Source: Parabacteroides faecalis (GTDB lineage Bacteria; Bacteroidota; Bacteroidia; Bacteroidales; Tannerellaceae). Taken from it: a stretch of DNA of 64,000 nt. Location: contig NZ_JAKZMM010000016.1 in the NCBI RefSeq assembly GCF_022809355.1, positions 1 to 64,000 on the forward strand, in the 5' to 3' direction. Positions 53,401-60,486 of the stretch are shown one piece after another (position 1 is the stretch's first letter; every line of letters starts with the position of its first letter). A model generated the notes under the pieces. That model was not told where the DNA came from and searched no databases. It saw only the letters and a list, made by a program, of their open reading frames with translations. The translations under genes and the position numbers were made by a program.

Positions 53401-53733
53401 TGCAGAAGAGATAGAAGAGTAAGCACTAACACCTACATTCCCATTGGAATGATTAGCAAGAACATACTGTTCCCGAGTATTAGCTGATCCAATTTTTCCT
53501 ACATAAGCGACACGTGCATTGTTAGTAAATCCATTTAATACATGCCCATTTAAAGCTGCGACATAAGTCGGAAGAGTACCTGTAGCTTCCACAGCTTTCT
53601 CAACATCAGCAGAAGTAGCGCGAGTTTCAACCTGAGTCGGAGTTGCTAGCATCGGTTTTGCGTTACCTGCATATACTGAGAATGCAGAAGATAACAGCAA
53701 GCTAGCTACTAAAGTAGAAAACTTTTTGTTCAT
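50491..53733 (-). CDS. Giant secreted surface protein, DUF6383 C-terminal domain (B)
   Basis: A 1080-residue exported protein, paralogue of 12701-17011. Signal peptide MNKKFSTLVASLLLSSAFSV, nearly identical at its start to that of A. The long middle region is diverged and shorter, with a Cys/His-rich stretch (CEEHGFTATPPCKHAVPVSY, then NQGRYLINMID) that matches HGEWFPGYVEGRFLINFND in A. The last 70 residues are almost identical to A (VVVAGVNGAVVVKGAEGKSV to FKVVVK). A perfect promoter faces the gene, so it is probably expressed in this isolate. Confidence 0.85.
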   Translation of the reverse strand: MNKKFSTLVASLLLSSAFSVYAGNAKPMLATPTQVETRATSADVEKAVEATGTLPTYVAALNGHVLNGFTNNARVAYVGKIGSANTREQYVLANHSNGNVGVSAYSSISSANVATDAPDYYWTLLEGRLVANNGIEFSLTGLDEYIEVVPLMQDGKETPYFAIAKRDKDGNLQYAEFATTTFTWSTSKATEYDTYIMNAALFVSVETAYTVAYTGKELNDYLKNGFNLAISSLKDETAEITHSEAFNGVLKAMVDGTNLSTNDNVYHLMNEDGKFIWFDKDAAITSDGYSLKGQFKLVDIATASNTSDDFGRFQFKKADNGSGLVQVLVGDETHETSLSTMNFPYRLYVANVNDTYGLSIAKENQTPAVPAENWAATTLDASTIVNPKQFLTGQFYTIDFEGAVANAEAYKKDGRLAVRDGKADFVPANGLYEKAPEAQWAVSAYYGGTTTIKGFTLTNRENPSVSVTITELRKDLGKTYYRVVDLAGAPANATNAGIDQGDYITITAVENHKKNDGYKVLTTNDLKNTTWYLGQIRKAEGDAEVNVYWTENHVGSHQIGATVEEAKAAKWNLSLVNKNVDKHTSETDSILVVSELQEWNPVKSRIDAKKDTLVILPYAFQNRSNNEFVKMNDKVNLDYYICDETNKVNNRLAQRFALKLKADGETYNYVALRSTGFDEGEKQTYNADGGVIALTNKAYATKKVYQHNSADYGTWKNMEMYAEDANSLMFVTKVQAPEYRKLVTTANLDTIKLYRADNEAQVVYEKKDTKASTLLERPVSFLNIDNVEQFKDINPALYADTAYVNRGNNTCYQYLLGVNIEHKEGWYCEEHGFTATPPCKHAVPVSYNQGRYLINMIDTANILAADLKVSIHNNPFINETEEGNKCAKLAFVDAIHVLTDSVDMTKADKLYVINNEEDRTKYSVIDLSTPGFNVAKFAFKYTDSMVDDNFKIQTQWKDYDPNGYNKSGYKMHDEGYLRWVNGCLVVDETYQKGDVFNMNEDETRTPTANEEITAEGSVVVAGVNGAVVVKGAEGKSVIVSTILGKVVANEVLTSDNATIAAPAGVVVVSVDGESFKVVVK

Positions 53734-54074
53734 AATAAATAAATTAATATTAATAATAGAGTAATAATAAATTCTTCTTTTTCCTATAAGGCTTCCGAAA
53801 GTTCTAAAAACGGAAGCGGTGGCATTTCATTTTTAGCCACAATCAACAATGCAAAGGTAAATCCTTTTTTTATACCTGCAAATAAACTGACCTATTTTTT
53901 TATCAATTGGTTAGGTTTCTTATCAACCCCCTATTTTCAGGCGACAAAACCATGGGTTTGGATAACGAAACCTGGGTTCTATGATCGAAGTATAGCCAAG
54001 AGGTTGTTGCCAGTAGAGATTTCTATAGATGTATATATAATATAAGGTATAGAGAAAATCATAAGATCGTATTC
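53734..54074. other. Upstream region of DUF6383 gene B
   Basis: No gene. It holds a 120-nt leader, the promoter at 53852-53882, and distal sequence (CTTATCAACC, AAAACCATGGGTTT) that is homologous, in the other orientation, to the inner part of the candidate invertible segment of gene A. A clear pair of inversion arms is not visible here. Confidence 0.55.
53852..53882 (-). promoter_or_regulatory. Promoter of DUF6383 gene B (ON orientation)
   Basis: On the minus strand TTTG (53879-53882), a 19-nt spacer, then TACCTTTG (53852-53859), a perfect Bacteroidetes promoter facing the gene. The spacer ends AAAGGATT, as in the outward-facing promoter of gene A. Confidence 0.8.
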
Positions 54075-54721
54075 GTTCTTTTCTCTTGAAAGAAAAGAAG
54101 CAAAAGTTCAAGATCATGCCTGTTCTTTTGCCTTGATGCAAAAGAACCAAAAAATCAAGGCTCACACTGCGGAGGCTACGGTCTTGGTCGCTACGCTAAA
54201 ATCTCGGAAAACTCGCTTCGCTCAAACAGCCGAGATTTTTTAACGCTCCGCTCGGTCGACCGCTTAACGCCTCCTCCGTTAGGCCGAAACAATTGAAAAT
54301 TGAGAATTGAAAATTTATAAGGCCGGATTACATGGGGGTATTTAATTCCCCGTTGAGTTTGGTAAATGCGAGTAGAGGCGCAGCGTGCTGCTCCTCCATC
54401 CCAACGCGACAGGATAAAACAATAAATAACACAATAAGCCCATTCGTTTTTATTGATTGTTATTTGGTTGTACAAAACGACGCAAGGCAAGTTCCATGGA
54501 TAAATGAAGGAGAAAAAGAAAATTGTCAATCGTCAATTATCAATTGTCAATTGGATTGGCCTCGTTCTGGTGAGCGTTAAGCGTAGGAACGGAGTGAAGC
54601 GGCCGGAGCGTCGCTGTCTGAGCGAAGCGAGTTTGCGGCGCGCACAGCGTAACGAAGTGACGGAGTAGCTCAGCAGACGCAGCCTTGAACTTTTGGTTCT
54701 TTTCTTTCAAGAGAAAAGAAC
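54075..54721. repeat. Modular repeat block copy 2, with 38-bp terminal inverted repeats
   Basis: A 647-bp imperfect palindrome whose ends (54075-54112 and 54684-54721) are inverted repeats with one mismatch in 38 bp. It matches the IS-interrupted copy at 17672-17935 plus 19339-19722. Inner arms include CGCTCCGCTCGGTCGACCGC and its diverged complement. It carries no credible gene; the frames crossing it are by-products of the repeat. It may be a MITE-like or REP-type element of this genus. Confidence 0.7.
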
Positions 54722-55137
54722 GGACAATCACTTGGGTTAAGCCAAAAGAACGGACAGCCTTCACATCCTTCACAGGAACAGACAGAATATGAGACAGATA
54801 AACAGGTGTGTGAAGGGTATAAAAGAAAATCAGATATAGGTATAATCAATTCCAGCGAGTATCAAAAACGAACCAGACGAAGATCGTTTTTGATACTCGT
54901 TACTTTTGGAGCAAAAGACGCCGGCTTTTCATCCATATACGCCGGGAATTCATGAAAAGACGCCGGCTTTTGGAGCATTCATAGGCAGGAATGAAAAGAA
55001 AGGCGATAGGATGCAGAAAAACACCATTTTGCAAACTTCAGTTTACAAAACAAAGGCCAGGAAGAAAGGCTTTCCGGAAAAGAGAATTTATTGCTGAAAA
55101 ATTTCCTTAATCTGCTATTTCCAATAAAAAAAAATAG
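54722..55137. repeat. Repeat module (inverted relative to 17385-17640) and pckA upstream region
   Basis: No gene. From about 54735 to 54995 the sequence is the reverse complement of the module at about 17385-17640 (CTTCACA, CGAGTATCAAAAACG and GCCGGCTTTT units). In copy 1 the module precedes the palindrome; here it follows it. The remaining bases to 55137 are unremarkable. Confidence 0.65.
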
Positions 55138-55145
55138 TACTTTTG
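55138..55145 (+). promoter_or_regulatory. -7 box of pckA
   Basis: TACTTTTG fits the TAnnTTTG box; no clear -33 box. It implies a leader of about 130 nt before the pckA ATG. Confidence 0.5.
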
Positions 55146-55279
55146 TACGCGTTAAACAAAAAGACGCTCCGGCTTGTTCTCTATATAGTGCGGCAAGTCG
55201 GGAACAGAAAAGTTTCAGGACTGGCTAAGAAGAAAATAAATAAACATAAATAAAGTCAATCACTTAAATTATTAACAAG

Positions 55280-56887
55280 ATGGCAAATTTAGATTTAAGC
55301 AAGTACGGTATTACCGATGTGAAGGAAATTGTACACAATCCTTCTTATGATGTACTGTTCGCTGAAGAAACAAAAGCTAGTTTGGAAGGCTACGAAAAAG
55401 GACAGGTTACAGAATTGGGTGCTGTGAACGTGATGACTGGTATCTACACTGGTCGTTCTCCTAAAGATAAATTCTTCGTTAAGAATGAAGCTAGCGAAGA
55501 TACTGTATGGTGGACTTCAGAAGAATACAAAAACGATAACAAGCCTTGTTCAGAAGAAGCATGGGCTGACTTGAAAGCTAAAGCTGTTAAAGAATTGTCA
55601 GGCAAACGTTTGTTCGTTGTTGATACATTCTGCGGTGCTAACGAAGCTACTCGTTTGAAAGTACGTTTCATCATGGAAGTTGCATGGCAGGCTCACTTCG
55701 TAACAAATATGTTTATCCGTCCGACAGCTGAAGAATTGGCTAACTACGGTGAACCTGATTTCGTATCATTCAACGCTGCTAAAGCAAAAGTTGACAACTA
55801 CAAAGAATTAGGTTTGAACTCTGAAACTGCTACAGTATTCAACTTGAAGACTAAAGAACAAGTTATCCTGAATACTTGGTACGGTGGTGAAATGAAGAAG
55901 GGTATCTTCTCAATCATGAACTACCTGAACCCGTTGCGTGGTATCGCTTCTATGCACTGTTCAGCTAATACAGACAAAGAAGGTAAGAGCTCAGCTATCT
56001 TCTTCGGTTTGTCAGGTACAGGTAAGACTACTTTGTCAACTGACCCGAAACGTCTGTTGATCGGTGATGACGAACACGGATGGGATGACGAAGGTGTATT
56101 CAACTACGAAGGTGGTTGCTACGCTAAGGTTATCAACTTGGATAAGGAATCAGAACCAGATATCTACAACGCTATCAAACGTGACGCTTTGTTGGAAAAC
56201 GTTACAGTTGATGCTAACGGTAAGATCGACTTCGCTGATAAGAGCGTAACTGAAAACACTCGTGTTTCTTACCCGATCTATCACATCGAAAACATCGTTA
56301 AACCGGTTTCTAAAGGTCCTCACGCTAAACAAGTAATCTTCTTGTCAGCTGATGCATTCGGTGTATTGCCTCCAGTATCTATCTTGACTCCGGAACAGAC
56401 TAAGTACTACTTCTTGTCAGGATTTACTGCTAAGTTGGCTGGTACAGAACGTGGTATCACTGAACCGACTCCGACATTCTCTGCTTGCTTCGGTGCTGCA
56501 TTCTTGTCATTGCACCCGACTAAGTACGGTGAAGAATTGGTTAAGAAGATGGAAATGACTGGTGCTAAAGCATATTTGGTTAACACTGGTTGGAACGGTA
56601 CTGGTAAGCGTATTTCTATCCGCGATACTCGTGGTATCATCGATGCTATCCTGGATGGTTCTATCAACAGCGCTCCTACTAAGAAGATCCCGTACTTCGA
56701 TTTCGAAGTTCCGACTGCATTGCCAGGTGTTGATCCTGCAATCTTGGATCCGCGCGATACTTATGCTGACGCTGCTCAGTGGGATGAAAAAGCAAAAGAC
56801 TTGGCTGCTCGCTTCATCAAGAACTTTGCTAAATTTACAGGTAACGAAGCTGGTAAGGCTTTGGTTGCTGCTGGTCCGCAATTGTAA
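55280..56887 (+). CDS. pckA: Phosphoenolpyruvate carboxykinase (ATP)
   Basis: A 535-residue ATP-dependent PEP carboxykinase that interconverts oxaloacetate and PEP. In Bacteroidales it fixes CO2 on the route to succinate and serves gluconeogenesis. Motifs are [11 protein letters not shown] near residue 55, [15 protein letters not shown] near residue 197, MHCSANTD, the kinase-1a P-loop [11 protein letters not shown] near residue 240, the metal-binding [13 protein letters not shown], and the ATP-binding region [16 protein letters not shown]. Length is normal. Codon use is notably uniform, as in highly expressed genes. Confidence 0.98.
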   Translation: MANLDLSKYGITDVKEIVHNPSYDVLFAEETKASLEGYEKGQVTELGAVNVMTGIYTGRSPKDKFFVKNEASEDTVWWTSEEYKNDNKPCSEEAWADLKAKAVKELSGKRLFVVDTFCGANEATRLKVRFIMEVAWQAHFVTNMFIRPTAEELANYGEPDFVSFNAAKAKVDNYKELGLNSETATVFNLKTKEQVILNTWYGGEMKKGIFSIMNYLNPLRGIASMHCSANTDKEGKSSAIFFGLSGTGKTTLSTDPKRLLIGDDEHGWDDEGVFNYEGGCYAKVINLDKESEPDIYNAIKRDALLENVTVDANGKIDFADKSVTENTRVSYPIYHIENIVKPVSKGPHAKQVIFLSADAFGVLPPVSILTPEQTKYYFLSGFTAKLAGTERGITEPTPTFSACFGAAFLSLHPTKYGEELVKKMEMTGAKAYLVNTGWNGTGKRISIRDTRGIIDAILDGSINSAPTKKIPYFDFEVPTALPGVDPAILDPRDTYADAAQWDEKAKDLAARFIKNFAKFTGNEAGKALVAAGPQL

Positions 56888-56922
56888 TTTATATTACATT
56901 ACATATCAGACAATCATAAGAA

Positions 56923-56948
56923 AGAGGGTGCATTCATTGCATCCTCTT
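56923..56948 (+). terminator. pckA terminator
   Basis: AGAGGGTGCA pairs with TGCATCCTCT (one mismatch), followed by TTTTTTT, 36 bp past the stop. Confidence 0.85.
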
Positions 56949-57047
56949 TTTTTATGCTTTTTTCCAATATTTTTCCAAATTATTTCTATTTATAAACGTA
57001 CTTTAAAAAACTTTTTCTATCTTTACCGAAAATTCGCGGAAAGAGAG

Positions 57048-58154
57048 ATGAATATGCAAAAATACATACTATTTATATGGACAGTCTTATTGGGATTGGT
57101 AGCTTGCAGCAAGGATGAGAGTTATCAAATTGAAGGAAAACTCACTCAATTGCAAGACCCTACCCTGTATGTCGTATTTGAAAATGAAAGCGCGAAAGCA
57201 ATTGATACCATTACCTGTGAAACTGACGGAACCTTTAAACTCAGACATAAGACGGGCGACTTCCATACAGCCACGCTGTTCTTTGAGAACCGTACTCGCG
57301 TTGTGAATGTATTTTTGGAAAAAGGAAAGAAAATTAAAATAACAGGAGACATAACAAATCCCAAGTTATTGACAATCGAAGGAGGTAGTTCAATCAACAG
57401 TCAGCTGACCGATCTGAGAAAAGCCTCGGCTAATCTGTGGAAAGAACAGGCCAAGTTATTGTATCAAATCGATCAAAAGGCCAAGAATCCCATCGAAGAA
57501 GCCGATCTGATAGCGAAATTAACGAATATCAATCATCAGTTGGCCGAAGAAGCCGTAGTCTACATCAAAAAGCATACGGACAAAGCGGTATCACTTGCTC
57601 TGATCCAATATTTTTTCACGAATCCGGACGATACCAGGGAAGCCGATGAACTATTGGCTCTGATCTCTCCTGAACTACGTACCCACTTCCTTTATAAAGA
57701 ACTGGAAGAATACAGCGCACGTACCAAAAGGACAAATATTGGAGAAGAAGCGCCTGATTTCAAGGTTAAAAACGTACACGGACAAGAATTTAAGCTGGAC
57801 ACCGTCAAGCATAAATACACCTTGTTGGCATTTGTACCGTCCTGGGAAGGAAAGACTAAACTGACAGACCCTTACATGGTGCAAATCGCCCAAAAACATC
57901 CAGAAAAGGAATTAAACCTGCTGGTAGTCACGATGGACAACAATTGCAATCAAATACGGAATTACCTTCAATCAGACAGCATCGCATGGAATCTGGTAGC
58001 CGATTCAGCAGGTCAGGCTACAGCCTTGATGGACCTGTACAACGTCAGTGAATTGCCGCTCTGCTATCTAATAGACAAAGACAAGAAGATTCTGCTGAAA
58101 TCAGAAAACAGCCTGGAGGTAAACGACGTATTGGATGAATTGCTGGGAGAATAA
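57048..58154 (+). CDS. Thioredoxin-fold lipoprotein lacking the CXXC motif
   Basis: A 368-residue lipoprotein with lipobox LLGLVACS (Cys near residue 20). Residues 25-110 resemble a DUF4369-type beta domain (SYQIEGKLTQLQDPTLYVVF), residues 120-220 are helical, and residues about 235-368 form a TlpA/AhpC-type thioredoxin fold (APDFKVKNVHGQEFKLDTV; cis-Pro region SELPLCYLIDKDKKIL). Where TlpA has WCxxC, this protein reads FVPSWEGKTKL, so both redox cysteines are lost. It probably has a binding or regulatory rather than a disulfide role. The frame runs back into pckA, but the signal peptide sets the start at 57048 or 57054. Confidence 0.85.
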   Translation: MNMQKYILFIWTVLLGLVACSKDESYQIEGKLTQLQDPTLYVVFENESAKAIDTITCETDGTFKLRHKTGDFHTATLFFENRTRVVNVFLEKGKKIKITGDITNPKLLTIEGGSSINSQLTDLRKASANLWKEQAKLLYQIDQKAKNPIEEADLIAKLTNINHQLAEEAVVYIKKHTDKAVSLALIQYFFTNPDDTREADELLALISPELRTHFLYKELEEYSARTKRTNIGEEAPDFKVKNVHGQEFKLDTVKHKYTLLAFVPSWEGKTKLTDPYMVQIAQKHPEKELNLLVVTMDNNCNQIRNYLQSDSIAWNLVADSAGQATALMDLYNVSELPLCYLIDKDKKILLKSENSLEVNDVLDELLGE

Positions 58155-58209
58155 AATCAGGTGACACCGCATCTGCGGGAACACCAGTATTCATTTTAAA
58201 ACTTTAACT

Positions 58210-59748
58210 ATGTTGGTCAAGACTTTTGCAGCCGCCGTACAAGGTATATCGGCAACAATCATCACAATCGAAGTAAACTGTAGTAAAGGCATTCAGTTCT
58301 TTTTAGTCGGACTTCCGGACGTAGCCGTACGGGAAAGCCATGAACGTATCATATCTGCCTTACAGGAAAGCGGATATAAGTTTCCCCGCAGCCGGATCGT
58401 TATCAACATGGCTCCAGCCGATATCCGGAAAGAAGGTTCGGCCTACGATCTTCCGCTAGCCATCGGCATACTGGCCGGAGCTGAAATGATCAGTTCCGAA
58501 AAGCTTTCCCAATACATGTTGATGGGAGAATTATCGCTCGACGGCACTTTAAAGCCGATAAAAGGCGTCTTACCCATTGCGATTAAAGCCAGGGAAGCCG
58601 GATTCAAAGGATTCATCTTACCGCAGCAAAATGCCCGGGAAGCCGCTGTTGTCAATAAGCTGGAAGTATATGGCGTTACGAACATACGGGATGTCATCGA
58701 ATTCATTGATGGTAAAAAGGAACTGGAACCAACTATCGTAGATACGAGAAAGGAATTTTATGCCCGCCAACTACAGTTTGAATATGATTTTTCGGAAGTG
58801 CGCGGACAGGAAAACGTCAAACGTGCCTTGGAAGTAGCTGCAGCAGGCGGACATAACTTACTGATGATCGGTCCACCGGGAAGTGGAAAATCCATGATGG
58901 CCAAACGATTGCCCTCTATTCTGCCACCATTCACTTTGCACGAATCCTTAGAAACGACCAAGATTCATTCGGTAGCCGGGAAAATCGGGAATGAAACCTC
59001 ATTAATGACCCAACGGCCATTCCGTTCGCCACACCACACGATCTCAGATGTAGCCATGGTAGGCGGAGGTTCTTATCCGCAACCCGGAGAAATCAGTCTA
59101 GCCCACAACGGTATTCTATTTTTAGATGAACTGCCCGAATTCAACCGAAGTGTACTGGAAGTCATGCGGCAACCACTAGAAGACCGGATGATCAGTATTT
59201 CACGGGCTCGCTTTACGGTAGAATATCCGGCAGGCTTTATGTTGGTAGCTTCCATGAATCCTTGTCCATGCGGCTACTATAATCATCCCACCAAAGCCTG
59301 CGTATGCTCACCCGGAGTTGTCCAGAAATACATGAACCGGATTTCAGGTCCATTACTCGATCGGATTGACATTCAAATTGAAATCGTTCCGGTACCCTTT
59401 GAGAAGATCTCGGAACAAACACCGGCTGAGCCAAGTTCCGCCATTCGGGAACGGGTCATTGCAGCCCGAAACATTCAGGAAGAACGTTTCAAAGACCATC
59501 CGGGATTCTATTGTAATGCCCAAATGAACAGCCGGCTATTACATACCTATGCCGTACCGGATGCGGAAGGATTAAAACTACTCAAGAATGCCATGACGAA
59601 GTTGAACTTATCCGCCCGTGCTTACGACCGGATATTGAAAGTATCACGGACAATTGCAGATCTGGAAGGTTCGGCATCCATTCAGTCCAATCATCTGGCA
59701 GAAGCCATTCATTACCGGAATCTGGATCGTGAAGGATGGGGCATCTGA
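58210..59748 (+). CDS. YifB/ComM-family AAA+ ATPase (Mg chelatase-like)
   Basis: A 512-residue ATPase. An N-terminal lon-protease-like ChlI domain (residues 1-170; QFFLVGLPDVAVRES, NMAPADIRKEGSAYDLPLAI) is followed by the AAA+ module with Walker A IGPPGSGKSMMAKRLP near residue 218, RPFRSPHHTISD, Walker B GILFLDELPEF and the arginine-finger region. Then come a Cys motif (NPCPCGYY, KACVC) and a C-terminal Mg-chelatase domain (NLSARAYDRILKVSRTIADL). ComM relatives drive branch migration during natural transformation. The role in Bacteroidales is not established. Confidence 0.93.
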   Translation: MLVKTFAAAVQGISATIITIEVNCSKGIQFFLVGLPDVAVRESHERIISALQESGYKFPRSRIVINMAPADIRKEGSAYDLPLAIGILAGAEMISSEKLSQYMLMGELSLDGTLKPIKGVLPIAIKAREAGFKGFILPQQNAREAAVVNKLEVYGVTNIRDVIEFIDGKKELEPTIVDTRKEFYARQLQFEYDFSEVRGQENVKRALEVAAAGGHNLLMIGPPGSGKSMMAKRLPSILPPFTLHESLETTKIHSVAGKIGNETSLMTQRPFRSPHHTISDVAMVGGGSYPQPGEISLAHNGILFLDELPEFNRSVLEVMRQPLEDRMISISRARFTVEYPAGFMLVASMNPCPCGYYNHPTKACVCSPGVVQKYMNRISGPLLDRIDIQIEIVPVPFEKISEQTPAEPSSAIRERVIAARNIQEERFKDHPGFYCNAQMNSRLLHTYAVPDAEGLKLLKNAMTKLNLSARAYDRILKVSRTIADLEGSASIQSNHLAEAIHYRNLDREGWGI

Positions 59749-59757
59749 GCGCAGTGA

Positions 59758-60483
59758 TTACTGAGCCAGCCGCTTATTATTTTCAACCAGTAAGTTCAAC
59801 GCCTTGAGCTGTGCTTTCGAAACCTTAAGGTGTTGCAGGGAACGTTCGTACACATCCCGCCGATGGCAATCAGAACCTATAAAGGTATAATAACTCTTGG
59901 CCAGTAAATCTTCCGCCCGTCTTAACGGACTCGGACCATACGTACCAGCCAGCGACATCAGATTCAGCTGAAGAGCTATCCCATGTTCGAACAACCAGTC
60001 ATAATCTTCCGGACTCATATACCGGTAACGCTCAGGATGAGCCAGAATAGGTTGATAGCCTTCGGCCTGCAAATCAAACAAAATCTCGCGAAATCCCAAA
60101 GGAGGCATCAGATAAGAAGTTTCTACCAGTACATGCGTTCCATTGAAAGTCAACAATCCTTCTTTTCGGCGTTCTGAGAAAGCAGGATCAAGCATATATT
60201 CGGCAGCAAGCCGCAATTCAATGGACGCTGGCTGTTCAGAACAGAAACGTTCAAACCGCTCCTGAAGAAAATCAGCCCGATTGGAAGTCAATTCTTCCAT
60301 GACATGAGGTGTAAAGAAAAGGCGCTGCACGCCTATCGACTCCATCAGTCTCAATGCCTGCAACGCCTCATCCTTATTTTCTGCTCCATCGTCGACTGCA
60401 GGAAGCAAATGACAATGAATATCCGTCATTCCTTCCAGCAGTCCACTTTTCAGTATCTTTTTCTTTCCAAATAATCCAAACAT
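59758..60483 (-). CDS. Tyrosine-protein phosphatase, CpsB/CapC (PHP) family
   Basis: A 241-residue metal-dependent phosphatase of the PHP fold. Motifs are MTDIHCHLLPAVDDGAEN near residue 20, LFFTPHVMEEL, HVLVETSYLMPP, PILAHPERYRYM and FIGSDCHRRD near residue 205, which supply the His and Asp metal ligands. It removes phosphate from the tyrosine tail of the adjacent autokinase and thereby controls polysaccharide chain length and export. It starts 4 bp after the kinase stop on the same strand, so the order wza-wzc-phosphatase is one operon. Confidence 0.92.
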   Translation of the reverse strand: MFGLFGKKKILKSGLLEGMTDIHCHLLPAVDDGAENKDEALQALRLMESIGVQRLFFTPHVMEELTSNRADFLQERFERFCSEQPASIELRLAAEYMLDPAFSERRKEGLLTFNGTHVLVETSYLMPPLGFREILFDLQAEGYQPILAHPERYRYMSPEDYDWLFEHGIALQLNLMSLAGTYGPSPLRRAEDLLAKSYYTFIGSDCHRRDVYERSLQHLKVSKAQLKALNLLVENNKRLAQ

Positions 60484-60486
60484 GGT

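Noticed and set aside
56562-57047. N-terminal extension of the thioredoxin-fold lipoprotein into pckA
   Set aside because: The extension is a shadow of pckA in another frame and would bury the signal peptide; the lipobox fixes the start near 57048.
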